Notes under the pieces: generated by a model
Told to the model about the DNA's origin: nothing
What the model saw: the letters and a program-made list of their open reading frames with translations, nothing else
Databases searched by the model: none
From: Gentiana macrophylla
Taxonomy: Eukaryota; Streptophyta; Magnoliopsida; Gentianales; Gentianaceae
DNA length: 64,000 nt
Assembly: GCA_026214975.1 (NCBI GenBank)
Contig: CM047808.1
Location: 5,755,262 to 5,819,261 of the forward strand
Direction: 5' to 3'
In this document: positions 10,969-21,974 of the stretch, in pieces
How positions within the stretch are numbered: position 1 is the first letter of the stretch
Layout of the letters: each line of letters begins with the position of its first letter
Made by a program: the position numbers and the translations under genes

Positions 10969-13183
10969 ATGTTATGATGGGCGAAAATTGATGATTTATT
11001 TTTTTATTTTTTATTTTATTTAACAGACAAATGCTGGTGCTGTGATGCTCACTGATATTGTGTTCTGGTTCATAATAGTACCTTTTCTTGAAATCAAAGA
11101 CTACAGTTTGAATTTTGTAAGTATTTTGTGGACTTAAAGTTTGTTTTAATTTCACTTTTACTTAGTGTTTTTTTTTTTTTTTTTTTTTTTTTTTTTGGGG
11201 TTGATTATCATAACCACTGGTCTTTAATTTCAAGCATTTTTTAATGAGAATTTTGGGTAGTCCATCCGCACGATGCAGATAACCTTATTAACACCGAAAA
11301 ACACGAACGTTTTTTTTTAGGGTAATGATAGAGTTACTACACCATGTTTATACGGCCTAGATAATTTTGTAGTTGTGACTTTTTCTAGTTTTTTTTATTT
11401 GTTTATTTTTAAATTACAATTAAAACATATATGATGAGAGAATGATAGTATAAAAATAATGTAGACTTAAGGGAGTATACATATCATTCCCCTTTTCTTT
11501 ATTTGTCATTTATATCGAAAAACATGGGTATTAAACTGTGTATATAAAGTTATAAACTTATCTGCACCGCAAAATATATATGAGATTTTTAGGTAGAGAC
11601 TTTCGCCCCTTTTTTATTTTTTATTTTTTTTAAGTGTCATTTTTCAGATTTTTTTTATATTTTATTTATCTATCATTTTACATTAACAATGCAGTATTTA
11701 TTTTATTTATTTTCTCCTTTTACCATTCATTTCAATAACCCAAATTTTAGTATAATTTTCCATTCACAAGGAATGAAGGGTAATTTTGTTATTTTACACT
11801 CTATTTCAGACACATTAATCACTTCCATAATCTGTGTGATTCTTCTCTTCCCAACGGTTAAAAAAAACGGAGGGAGTATTATTACATATATCAGATTCAG
11901 ACTATACTTCTTTATAATTCAGGGATTTTATCGATGCATCAAATTACATGTGCATCAAACTTAATGGACTTTTAAAAATCAATTCTTGACTCAAGAATGG
12001 ACTTTCTAAATGTCAATTCAGTATATAATTATAATGTAATTTCATTTTTCTTGAGTTATATATTTCAAATATTTTTGACATTAATTCTGTAAAATGTCTT
12101 TTTTTCAATGCAGTTAGTTATAAATATGCATTCTATCAACGTCGTTTTCTTGCTCGGTGAAACTGCATTCAACAGTTTGGTAAGAATTTCTCAATTAATG
12201 TGACACAAAACTATGTCATTATGCATTTCGATTCAATTTATTGATACGAGTCTCACTCATTGAAATAATTGCAGAGATTTCCGTTGTTTCGGATCGCGTA
12301 TTTCTTTCTTTGGACATCAATTTATGTCATTTTTCAGTGGATTGTTCATGCATGTATCTCCATCTGGTAAAAATCATCTTTTTTTCCCCTTCGTTTGATT
12401 TATAATTTTTTTTAATCATTAATCTGAAATTGCCAAGTTTTTTTTTATTATTATACAGGTGGCCTTATCCATTTCTTGATTTATCGTCTTCATTTTCTCC
12501 GTTATGGTACGTAATCACTCTTCTTTTGCTAGGAGTGTAGTCGAGTCAAGTCGAATCGAATTCTTTAAGGTTTGAAACTCAGTTCAATCTCGATCGAACT
12601 ATAAAAGGGTAAAAGATTGAACTCAAGTCGTTAAATACTCGTTATAAATCGACTTGACTTGATCATAATGATCGATTAATTTCTTATAAAATCATGCAAG
12701 ATCAAACTTGACTCATTTCATACATACTTGACTAGACTAATAATAATGATTCATTAAAATATTATTTAATAATATTCTTGAAATGTAATTAATTTAATAA
12801 TTATTTAGTACCACTTTATTCACTTGTGAACTACTTGACTACTTTATTATGAAGCTCAAGATTGACTCGGCTAATAATTCGAGTTGCACAACTCGAGTTT
12901 AAACAAAAAACCATCGAATCGAGTTGAATATCTTATGAGTCGAGTATAAATAGTTCACTGATATTCCGAATCAATTTCAACCCATTATTTACTTCAATCT
13001 GAATATTTCACTTGTATAATAAAAAACTTTGTCTTTGTCTTTCTTTTTCTTTAATATTGCAGGTACTCAACTGTGGCAATAATGCACATGCCATGTTTTG
13101 GGGTGTTTTTCTTAATCATGAAGTTAAAACATTTTCTCCTAACAAAATGGTTCCCTCAGTCTTATCAGGGCGCGGCGTTGTAA
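9146..13183 (+). CDS. Multi-pass membrane protein, Rolling stone-like plant family
   Basis: Eight exons: 9146-9516, 10388-10421, 10523-10738, 11027-11116, 12114-12179, 12275-12366, 12459-12506 and 13063-13183. All junctions are GT-AG and the frame is continuous, giving 345 residues. The N-terminus carries WLNWRVLLCSIWILLS, the first of about seven hydrophobic segments (from residue 31). Others are YRVVAFIVLLLMLI, FTLVTIYFGLGSIL, DIVFWFIIVPFL, FFLWTSIYVIFQW and AIMHMPCFGVFFLI. The C-terminus is KWFPQSYQGAAL. Pattern and length match the uncharacterised plant family typified, from memory, by At1g10660 and At5g62960, distantly related to animal Rolling stone. No catalytic motif is visible and the function is unknown. 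The ATG at 9127 opens a different, short frame and was not used. Confidence 0.8.
9580..10330 (+). repeat. Degenerate tandem repeat in intron 1 of the membrane-protein gene
   Basis: A unit of roughly 100-150 bp recurs five to six times. Its parts are GAAGACTCGTT.AATAGAATTTC, then TGTGAAATTCT.TTGCA, then GTCTTCATTGCACTGTTACTG, then AGATATGTTACA and a CTTCTTACACATTTGTC tail. Copies of the TTCATTGCAC word are near 9597, 9709, 9789, 10045 and 10189. The repeat fills most of the 871-bp intron and encodes nothing. Confidence 0.65.
10879..10965. repeat. (TA)n microsatellite, intron 3
   Basis: Unbroken TA dinucleotides for about 87 bp inside intron 3 of the membrane-protein gene, roughly 60 bp before the acceptor at 11026. 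Likely to vary in length between individuals. Confidence 0.95.
12535..12990. mobile_element. CTCGAG-rich hAT-like repeat in intron 7
   Basis: Starts near TAGGAGTGTAGTCGAGTC and ends near GAGTCGAGTATAAATAG. The interior alternates CAAGTCGAATCGAA, ACTTGACT and CGAGTTG words. It resembles the repeat at 6984-7425 in word content and in the GTGTA-type terminal word. Boundaries are approximate and no target-site duplication was identified. It accounts for most of the 556-bp intron. Confidence 0.4.
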
Positions 13184-14300
13184 ATCGAGCAATGAATAGA
13201 TACGTTTTCTTAAAGTCATGCGGCAACCCGAAAGGAACACCGAGGAAAACGATACAGTCACGACTTTGCCGTCGAAAAGTTTATACAATTATTATTTATA
13301 GACAATTAATTAGTGAATTTCGACTGAATAACCTAGTACAGATGATAATTGTGTAAAAGTTGTGACTCTGTAATCGTGAATATTACAAATTAAAAGATAA
13401 GAAACAAGTTTATTGAAAGAGTTGATTCATAAAAAAATTAGGTGTAATTGATAGAATTGATGAAATATAATATTTTTAAAGCAAATTGAACAAGTCTATT
13501 ATGCATACAAGAATCACATTGTTGGATTATTTGTACATATACTACGATGTTCGTATATTATGGAGATTCTATCAAATGGTATATGACATTTTGATTTCGG
13601 TTTAAATCAACTCGAGCTCGAAATCGAGTCGTTTGAAGATTAATTGAACTAAACCTGAGTATTGAAATGTTTGATTCGACTACCCATGAGCAAACTCAAA
13701 TGCGTGTATATGTATGTTTCTATATTTATAATGAATGTAATTATTGTATAAAGTGTTGAATTTTTCATTGATTTTATATTTTTTTTTATCTTGTTATACA
13801 TCAAATTCATTTACATCAAATATATTGTTTGGTGCTCAATAAATATTCTTTGTATTTTTAATAAATTTTATCATATAATAGCGGCCGGTCCGGAATAACA
13901 CTTTGTTATAATAATTTATTTTTACGGATACGAAAGCAATACACGCACGCACATTTTTATCCTCACTGTGACTCGAGCCCGAATATTATCATTATGTATG
14001 ATAATAATTTGAATATTTGGAATTACATTTTAAAATCTATTAAACTCGGTTAAAAACTCGAGCCCGGCTCGTGTTCTTAAAACTTTCTTGAATCTTGAAT
14101 CTAAGTTCGATCTCGAGTTCGCAATACTCGTGCTCAAACTTTAGCTCGTGAATAGATGAAATGACCCGACTCGTTTAAAATAATATTCGATTCAAACTTA
14201 TTCGTTTTCTACTTCTTCTTTGAAAAAAAGAAAAGGAATATTAGATATTGTAAACATAAACCCCTTCTCTTGAACTGCACCAGCCCCTTATCAAATCCTT
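13184..14300. other. 3' flank of membrane-protein gene and spacer to MPP10
   Basis: AT-rich 3' UTR and spacer. Fragments of the CTCGAG-rich repeat lie near 13600-13700 (ACTCGAGCTCGAAATCGAG) and 14040-14200 (AACTCGAGCCCGGCTCG). No additional gene was seen. Confidence 0.5.
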
Positions 14301-14309
14301 AAACCCTAA
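14301..14309 (+). promoter_or_regulatory. Telo-box in the MPP10 leader
   Basis: AAACCCTAA, 46 bp upstream of the MPP10 start codon. This element is characteristic of plant promoters and leaders of ribosomal-protein and ribosome-biogenesis genes, which fits the product. A palindromic CACGTG lies just downstream at 14330-14335. Whether the box is in promoter or transcribed leader cannot be told without a mapped transcription start. Confidence 0.7.
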
Positions 14310-14354
14310 ATCCCCAATTCTTCAGAGCTCACGTGCTCGAACCACAGCTTAGCC

Positions 14355-17162
14355 ATGCCAGCCGCCACCACCGCCGCCAGTGACGGCGGAGCTGAAACCA
14401 CCTCTTTAGGCAAAGAAGCTATTCGGAAACTGAAATCCACAGACCCGCCATTATATCTCTCACCAACACCAGACCTATCTGAATCAGCTCGATTAGCTTC
14501 AGAATACTTATTTTCATCTCTTAAACCCTATGCACATAAATCTCCATTCAGTCATTTATTGGTTAAGGGATTTGACGCGGAACAAATTTGGCAGCAAATT
14601 GATATTCAGTCGCAGCCGTTGATCTCTTCCCTCAGGCGTAAAGTTCAAAACTTTGAGAAGAATCCAGGGGAAATCAAGAGTTTGTTTAATTCTTTGAAAA
14701 ATGAAAAACCAATTGAGGAGAAAGCAAAAGATTTGGGTGTAAATGGAGAAATTGAGGATTTTGAGGATGAAGACTTAACTGCATTTGGGGATGAGGATGA
14801 TGAGGATGAAGATGATGAGGAGGAAGAAGAAGAGGAGGAGGAGGATGAGCTTCTAGAGAAGAGTGAAGAGCGTGGAATAGAGGATAAGTTCTTGAAAATA
14901 AATGAACTAGAGGATTATTTGGAGACGGATGAGGCTAAGGAGTATGGCTTAAAGAGGGAGAAAAAGAAGGGAAAGAAAAGAGGTCATGATAAAATTGCAG
15001 AAGGAGATGAAGAGGAACATGAGGGAGCTCAGGGAGGGGAAGAAGACGAGGATGAGGACGGTGATGAGGTTAGAGCACTTGCATCAGTTTTCCTAGCAAA
15101 TTAAACATAAATTTTCTCTGATTTACATAATCTCTATTCATGCGGAATGCATCAAAATCTCTTTAACACCTAATATGAATATATAATCTGTATTTTGTGC
15201 GGTACGTGTAGTGTAAAGATTCAGTATTTTTTAGTATCTGGATGATTTTACCACGTTTTCATGTATCTAGTGCGTTTTAGTTTCAAATAGCTTATGTTTT
15301 ATCGTGCTTATACTTCATATTGTTTGTTTTTTTTTGATATATTGGTGATTGTTTTCGTTGTTAATAATCAGTTAGGATTAATGGGGCTTGATGATGATGA
15401 AGACGACGGGGGAGAAAATGCCAGGTGATTCTTGGTTTGATTAACTACTTATTTTCCAAAATGAAATAGTTGTTTTGCAATCCTCTTATCTTCCCTAATA
15501 TGTATTTCTAAAGAGACCTTTCTGTTACTCATTCCCATGAAGATTTTGGGTGACATGTAGGTATATGCCCGCGCATCTATCTAAACATTCTCATTGTTGA
15601 TACTGTCATCTTCTATTAGTGGTCATAGTTTGCAACCCAATATTCATACCGTGTAGCATCGTTGGTCTTATTGTCATCCTATAAACTTACCTTTGAGTAT
15701 TACGGGTAACTTATGTTCACACAGAAGTCATGACATGCTTCAGAAACACTAGGCTAAAAAAATACATAAAAGAATATCTCAACTTGTTTCTCTGGTCATT
15801 GTCTTTGGTTTGCGTTTGCAAGCGTATCAGTGGCATTTGTTTTAAATAATTGTTACTGTCTTATTCTACATTCTGCAGGTACAATGACTTCTTCGTTGGT
15901 AACAAAGGAAAAACCACGCAGAAAAGAAAAAATAAATCTGTTCGCGTATCAGACAACTTGGAGATGGAAGGATTTAGTGACGACGACAATAATCAGGTAA
16001 TTGGAATCTGGATTACCTTCTGAAGGCAAAGGGTAAACTTGGTTTCTGATTTGATTTTCATTTTGGACTTCCGTTTTGTAAACAACTGTCTTCCCTCGTC
16101 GTGATCTTGTAGAAAAATGCTAAGCCTTCTACTCATGAAAGGGAGCTTGAAAGGCGGCGTTCCACAATCGAGGAAATGGAGAAAGCAAACATTGAACCGA
16201 AGTCATGGACTATGCTGGGAGAGGTACTGACGTACTGTCCTATGTTCTTGATCTTGTTTTCATAATCTGTTTTTTTTTTTTACTCAACTTTCAACGTGGT
16301 TCTTGATTACATATTCGAATCCCGTATCCAACTTTGAAAAATTACAAATTTGCTCCATGCATGTATCCTAAGTATCTGTTCCCGGATATGGTACACGCTA
16401 CCAAACAGGAGTATCCGTGAATTCGTAGTAATTATATGTTATGGATGTGTTAGAAAACATAGTATAACATTCTCTTGCAACAGGTGACTGCTGCTAAAAG
16501 GCCAAAAAACAGTGCGTTAGGAGTTTCTATTGATTTTGAGCAGAATGCGAAACCTGCTCCAGTAACCACTATAGAGTATGATGGGTCTCTCGAAGATATG
16601 ATTACAAAAAGGGCCACGGAGGTGAGATCTTTTCTCTTTATTCTATTTATGGAAGATCATTTTACTTGAAGATTTCTTAAAAATAGGAAGTATATCTAGT
16701 CTTAAGGGTGTGATATTGTATGTATGTATGCATAAGTGTATGTATATGTAGTGCATGAATCTACTTGTCTGCAGAATACAGTAAATAAAAAAAAATCCGG
16801 GGCTATTTTCATATTGGTTTAATAGGCTGTTTTGTGCTTTGTATCTTTCTTGTCTTATTGTTTGTGCCCATACTGATTAATCTGGCATGTACATAGCGTG
16901 GTTATGATGATATCGAGAAGCCGCCTAGTTTACCATCCAGGGCACCGAGAGAAGTAAAGGAACTGGTAATGAATCCTTTTCTTGCATATACATTCTTCGA
17001 ACAAGAATTTTCATTATCGGTTAAGCCCATGTTTCCGGTTGATAAAACTCCGGCATTTTTTCCGATATATGTAGGATGAAAATAAAAGCAAAAAGGGCCT
17101 TGGTGACATTTATGAGGTCAGTGTTTCTCATGTTGTTTGCATCTTCAATATTGATATTTTTC

Positions 17163-17205
<43 letters not shown>

Positions 17206-19011
17206 TTTATCATAATATATTCTCATTTCATACTGTCTTTATCATGATATTCAGGAAGAATATGCAGAAAAGACAGGCCTTGTCTCTGTTGCAGTTTCTC
17301 TCTCAGAGCAGCAAAAGAAAGAAGTAAGTTATCTTCTGGATAATAACACTTTTGGTCCCTTGTGTTTTACGATTTTTGCATCTCTATTGACGATGTTTCA
17401 TTTTGGTACTTTCACGCCTCATCCATACATTTCTTTTTTTTACATTTTCGGTCTAAAGTGCCACATGTTACAACATGCTTCAACCAATAAAAGTTGGCAC
17501 GTGGCAAAAAAGGATCGAAATTGTAAAACATATACATACATTAGAGGTAAAAGTGCCAAAGATGAAACAATAGGGATAAAAATGCAAAAAATCGTCAAAC
17601 AAAAAGGACCAAAAGTGTCTTTATCCTTTTATCGCCGTGTGGTTTCATGTTTTCCACTTTGTGGTGAATTGAATATAGCGGTTTTTTCATGTATTACTAT
17701 TTTCAAGTTGATGATTGTCATGATCTAATCGGAGAAAAAAATACTTCTGTTGTCTGGAAGGCAAAATTGTTGTTCAAGGAACTCTGCTTAAAGTTGGATG
17801 CTTTATCGCATTTCCACTTCACTCCAAAACCGGTATGTGTTTCTTGATATTTTTTTATCGTTTATTTTGTGTTATTTTCAAACGAATTCTCGGCTCATGG
17901 TTTAGCTTGTTTATAGGTCATAGAAGATATGTCTATACAAACCAATGTCCCTGCCTTTGCTATGGAAGAGGTAAACGATTCATTTTATTCCTTCTTCAAG
18001 AATTTCCTGTTTTTTTTGTCCCTTTTGTTTCTCGATTTGTTCAGTCCATTTTCGCTACGTGTCAAGTTTTCATTAGTAGTCGAAGTCTGTCGTACTGGAT
18101 GTTCGACACGTAACATTTGGACGTGGAATGTAAAGGAAACGGTTAGTTGAGGGACAAGAGTGTCGAAGATGATAGATTAAGGATAAAAGTGCAAAATCAT
18201 TGAACGAAAGGGACGAAAGCGTCTGTATCAAATGTTTTTCTCCAAGTTATATCTTATTGAATAATGTATGTCTTGTTTTTGCCAGATCGCGCCGGTGGCG
18301 GTATCCGATGCAGCTATGTTGGCTCCTGAAGAAGTTTTTGCTGGAAAAGGAGATATTAAAGATGAAACCGAGTTAACACAAGCTGAAAGGAAGAGGAGGA
18401 GAGCAAATAAAAAAAGAAAGTTTAAAGGTATGCCTCAATTTTTAATTCACCGATGATTTTGTTTTAATATCGTGAGGGAGCGTGTTGAAGTGAGTAAATG
18501 TCTAAATTACCCTTTTATTAGAGATTTACTTTGTTTAACACTGTCTGCTGCAAGTGCTCCCAAAGCAAGGCCATTTGTTGACCAGATTGTTTGTATTAAG
18601 TCAACACGTGAGGGAGCGTGTTGAAGTTAGTAAATGTCTAAATTACCCTTGTTATGTCTTGTATCATCAAAAATGGGGATGGATGTGTCTAATCTCTTTC
18701 ATGTCATCGACATTCTCACAGCTAATGAAGCGAAAAAGGTGGTGAAGACGCAACCGACCCCACAATCAAACATAGATGGTGAGTTTCTCTAGGCGTCTTT
18801 AGTGGCACCACTGACCACACAACATCTATTGTGACATTCGACTTCTGGAACATTACGATGTTCGACTTTTTCAGATGTCGAACCTCACCGTGGTGGCACG
18901 AAGGCGCCATTTTTTCTCTTATTATACAAATATTCAAGTTGTATTGAAACCCAATGTCAAATGTTTGATACATTTGTTGGTGTATTTCTCTCTACAGAAA
19001 ACGATTCATGA
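14355..19011 (+). CDS. MPP10: U3 snoRNP / SSU processome protein MPP10
   Basis: Thirteen exons: 14355-15068, 15372-15424, 15879-15996, 16113-16223, 16484-16621, 16897-16965, 17075-17116, 17255-17323, 17761-17832, 17917-17970, 18286-18427, 18722-18778 and 18998-19011. All are GT-AG and in frame, giving 550 residues, close to the length expected for a plant MPP10. The N-terminus (LASEYLFSSLKPYAHKSPF) and the long Asp/Glu tract encoded near 14750-14860 are typical. Diagnostic C-terminal words are RRSTIEEMEKANIEPKSW, RATEVR/RGYDDIEKP and EEYAEKTG. A basic tail ERKRRRANKKRKFK follows. In yeast and animals MPP10 works with IMP3 and IMP4 in the nucleolus on U3-guided 18S pre-rRNA cleavage. The ATG chosen is the first in the long exon. 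Introns 8, 10 and 11 contain repeats. Confidence 0.95.
17168..17205. repeat. (TA)n microsatellite, MPP10 intron 7
   Basis: TA dinucleotide run inside the 138-bp intron between 17116 and 17255. It makes up more than a quarter of that intron. Confidence 0.95.
17338..17626. mobile_element. MITE, family 1 copy B (MPP10 intron 8)
   Basis: About 289 bp. Left end ATAACACTTTTGGTCCC and right end GGACCAAAAGTGTCTTTATCC are the same terminal words as copy A at 2030-2333. Both copies share an internal CGAT(G/T)TTTC section and a CCACATGTTACAAC..GTTGGCACGTGGC inverted section. The element starts only about 14 bp after the splice donor, so most of this intron is transposon. Confidence 0.7.
18010..18228. 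mobile_element. Probable third, diverged family 1 MITE (MPP10 intron 10)
   Basis: Left part TTTTTGTCCCTTTTGTTTC and right part GAACGAAAGGGACGAAAGC, GTCTGTATC are diverged forms of the family 1 ends. The preceding GATGATAGATTAAGGATAAAAGTGCAAAA matches the right half of copies A and B in word order. It is more decayed than the other two and its edges are approximate. Confidence 0.4.
18470..18652 (+). repeat. Direct repeat with LTR-start-like sequence, MPP10 intron 11
   Basis: A 44-bp block with GTGAGGGAGCGTGTTGAAGT followed by AGTAAATGTCTAAATTACCC occurs twice, at about 18471-18513 and 18607-18650. Purine-rich GTGAGGGAGCG followed by TGTTGAAGT resembles a polypurine tract joined to an LTR start. 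The two copies may therefore be remnants of a short LTR element. Coding sequence is not interrupted. Confidence 0.5.
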
Positions 19012-19388
19012 ATCTCCAAAAGCATCATTTTCCAGGGTTTGAATTCTCCATTTTGCCCCGAAGTTACTGTAGTTTCAGTTTTCTCATGTAGCTGGATTCA
19101 GCTTGATCAACATTTTTGTGAGTGTTATTTTAGGATATCAGATTTACATAAAATAGGACGCCCCACCCCCACCCTGACCCCCACCCCACCCCGCACCATC
19201 ACTACGTGGAAACGCAACGATGTTTTCAACGGTTAGAGAAATTTTATATATGAATTGTTGCATCATGTGGAGGGATGTTATATATATATATTTGTGTATG
19301 TGTCATTAATATTAAGTCGAGGAATTTGAATTATTCTCGAGTTTTTGAGCACGAGTATTTTGAGCTCGAGCTAGGATCATGGGTGTAG

Positions 19389-19463
19389 TAGCCATGGCTA
19401 CCAGCGACACTACTCCCTACGTGGCCGACGATTTGGGAGTAGTGTCGCTGGTAGCCATGGCCA
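19389..19463. repeat. 29-bp hairpin downstream of MPP10
   Basis: Left arm 19389-19417 (TAGCCATGGCTACCAGCGAC then ACTACTCCC) and right arm 19435-19463 are reverse complements with one mismatch, separated by 17 bases. It lies about 380 bp after the MPP10 stop codon. It may be a decayed MITE tip or a small-RNA foldback; nothing flanking it decides between them. Confidence 0.8.
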
Positions 19464-19548
19464 CCACATCACAATAAGGATTTGTCGTGGTTTTGTTTTT
19501 GTTTTTTTGTTTAGAGGACGGGAAAGGGCGAGAAACGAGAGATGAGTT

Positions 19549-19625
19549 GTCACAGCTCTGATACCGTGTTAAACATAGAAAAACTGTTTTATTGCATTGA
19601 AATATAAAGAGTACATATTTTCTCT
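19549..19625 (-). mobile_element. Copia LTR/PBS remnant
   Basis: Read on the minus strand, AACACGGTATCAGAGC matches an LTR end (..AACA) joined to a tRNA-iMet-type primer-binding site (GGTATCAGAGC). No coding region is attached. It is probably the remnant of a solo or truncated Copia element; the extent is uncertain. Confidence 0.35.
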
Positions 19626-19628
19626 CTC

Positions 19629-19745
<117 letters not shown>

Positions 19746-19906
19746 TTAGTAGACAAGTACATAGCTAAGCCCGAACTTTCCGCTCAAGCAACCAACCGTC
19801 TCGCCGATACTAGACCACACAACTTCAACGCAAAATGAAATCGTGTGGGTCTATATTCATCCACGTAGTAACTCCAGCACGTTACCACCCGAGAACGAAC
19901 AAACCC

Positions 19907-20694
19907 TCATTCATACCAGTACTTGCAGTGTTTCTCCTCATAATCACAGCCACCACACTCATCATCTGGGCAGATTTTCTCTTCCTCATCCTCATCCTCA
20001 TCCTCCTCCATTTCTTTGGTGCAACCTTGCTCATGGCAATCGAATTCGCCAATAGGTTTGCAATGGGATTCATCATACTTACAGTCACAATGCTCTTTAG
20101 GACAGTTCTCATTGTCACGGCTGCATCCTTTTATGTCGTAACAATCCACTTCTTCATCGGTTAATGTCATACGCCATATCGAGGCTTTCTGGTTTTTCGC
20201 CTTTTTTTGTGTTTCACTTGCTCCACAGCCTCCATCTGCAACTCAGTGACGGATTCAAATAAATAACAATATATATATATTTTCCGGATTACCTATGGAC
20301 GACCTTACACAAACTTGGTATCAAATATATCTAGGTAAAGAATAAAAACATATTCACCGGCCGGAGGCGGCTAACACCGGTGCGGTCGAACATATCTAGG
20401 TACGTAAAGAGTAAAAACAATTCACCGGAGGCGGCTGATACCGGTGCCAGAAGGGCGGTTTGCCTGTGGCTTCGGCTACAAATTAAAATCATGCACATAT
20501 ATATATACTCCCCTCTCAAGAAAAGAAAAGAAAAACTCTAAAACTCTAAAAGAAAAAAGAAAAAAAAAAAAGAAAAAGAAAAGAAGAAGCATATACTAAT
20601 ACTATAGGAGAATGTGCATTCATGTAACGGAGAAAGAGTTACCTGATAAAATGAGGCACAGAAAGAGAATTGAATGCTCAAGATGTCTAGCCAT
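19907..20694 (-). CDS. Small secreted acidic cysteine-rich protein, unknown family
   Basis: Two exons on the minus strand: 20694-20643 and 20235-19907, joined by a GT-AG intron (acceptor GAGTTGCAG), giving 126 residues. The first 17 residues (MARHLEHSILFLCLILS) form a typical signal-peptide core, followed by DGGCGASE where cleavage is plausible. The mature part has 13 cysteines in loosely repeated blocks such as DCYDIKGC, ENCPKEHCDC, FDCHEQGC and DECGGC, with an Asp/Glu-only run (residues about 97-108). The spacing does not match defensin, thionin, LTP, snakin or EPF patterns as I know them. Probable destination is the apoplast or vacuole; function unknown. It converges with MPP10. An alternative one-exon start at 20170 would lack the signal peptide. 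Confidence 0.7.
20327..20453. repeat. About 65-bp tandem duplication in the Cys-rich gene's intron
   Basis: ATATCTAGGTA, then TAAAGA(A/G)TAAAAAC, ATTCACCGG, GGAGGCGGCT and ACCGGTGC occur twice in the same order. The single intron (20236-20642) is thus partly a recent head-to-tail duplication. Confidence 0.75.
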
Positions 20695-20764
20695 GCCTTC
20701 TTCCTTGCAAATGATAATTCAAATTTTGTAATGTATTTTTATGGCAATGGCAAAATATCAAACC

Positions 20765-20810
<46 letters not shown>

Positions 20811-21257
20811 TAATGCGTCAAGATCCTCAGGATGAGAGCATATATAATAAGGCCATAAGGAGACACTAGTTAATGGTCTTATAATTAATATTTGTTGTTT
20901 TCCAATTTTCTGAGTAATTTAGAGCCTGCAAATTGATCCCAGATTTTTCCAATCGGTTCTGTCTTAATCCCAATCCTTTTAGCTTTTTACAACAACACAA
21001 ATGTTAGCTCTTGAAAGTTCGGTTGTATTTTAATTTAATTTAATTTTTGGTTTGTTTCGATCGAAAACAAGATACCTCGGAATAAATCATAAGAAGTTTT
21101 TCACATTCATTTTTATTCGACTTTGTCATCCACATTGTTGAAATGATCCCACATTTGAAAAGAATATATGTAATCATGAATGTACACGTGACTAAAGGAT
21201 ATTGGAACAAGTGTCATTAGTCGATAGGGTCAATATTTGAGAAGTTCATTCAATAAG
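20695..21257. other. Promoter side of the Cys-rich gene
   Basis: Holds a (TA)n run at about 20768-20806, about 75 bp upstream of the minus-strand start codon, which could supply the TATA function. The rest is AT-rich with no recognised element. Confidence 0.4.
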
Positions 21258-21757
21258 AAAATAGGAAATCAGGTCACCGTAGGGACTCGCATTGTTTTCA
21301 GGTTGTGTCAGTGCCTTAAATTCTTTTCAGGTCCCCCAAGCAAATTTAGACGTTTTGGGGCCAACTCATGAAAATTTGCCCGGGGTATAGACACCCCACA
21401 TGCAAATTTCCACCTTTTGGGTACAGCCTGTGGAAATTTACACGGACTGGTACCCAGAACGTTGATGTTTCCACATTATCAAGACGCCCCGTTAAAAATG
21501 AAATATATGATGAAGTTCCTTCAAACCATGCAAATTTGTACGGACAGAGCCCAAAACGTCCCCATTTGCACGGTTTGAAGGAGTTTCGCCATATTTTAAT
21601 TTGCACGTGGCGTGTATTGAGCCCGTATAAATTTCCCCGGCCTGTATCCAAAACGTGAAAATTTGCTCGAGGGGTCTGGAAAAAATGTCATTTTTGACAC
21701 AACCTGAAAAAAAAAATAAAATCGGTTCCGACATGGAACTACTGATTTCATATTTCT
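21258..21757. mobile_element. MULE-like nonautonomous element with AAATTT-word array
   Basis: Inverted ends GAAAATAGGAAATCAGGTCA (left) and, reversed, GAGAAATATGAAATCAGTAG (right). Both continue into TTTCAGGTTGTGTCA near 21296 and its complement near 21696-21710. The interior repeats GCAAATTT, GTGGAAATTTAC and AAAACGT words on both strands, giving nested foldbacks. Related in layout to 7478-7778 and 34828-35758. A clear 9-bp duplication was not found, so edges are approximate. Confidence 0.6.
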
Positions 21758-21974
21758 CTTCAAGCTATATGTAATCTTCATCATTTTTCCTCTATTGAAT
21801 AATATTTGAGTTTCTGTCTTTTTGCAAGCAAAGAAAATATCTTAAATAAAATGGATTTGAGTTTTCTCCTTCGTCTTTGTTCTTAAGTACTTATATTCCT
21901 TGTTTTAGTTAAATCCTTTAATGGAATCAGAGCTTAGGTTTTGGTAGTAGCCATGAGTGCTCAGAATCTGAAAT

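Noticed and set aside
10868..11155. Minus-strand frame with a long Tyr-Ile repeat
   Set aside because: It is the translation of the (TA)n microsatellite.
13012..13356. 114-residue frame at the end of the membrane-protein gene
   Set aside because: Wrong frame over exon 8; the spliced frame ends at 13183 with the family's KWFPQSYQ ending.
17360..17728. 122-residue frame in MPP10 intron 8
   Set aside because: Lies in the intronic MITE and shows no domain.
17835..18150. Overlapping hydrophobic frames near MPP10 exon 10
   Set aside because: They read through exon 10 into the intron in other frames; T-rich intron sequence explains the hydrophobicity.
19835..20164. Plus-strand 109-residue hydrophobic frame
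   Set aside because: Antisense shadow of the Cys-rich gene; Asp/Glu codons reversed give Leu/Ile/Phe.
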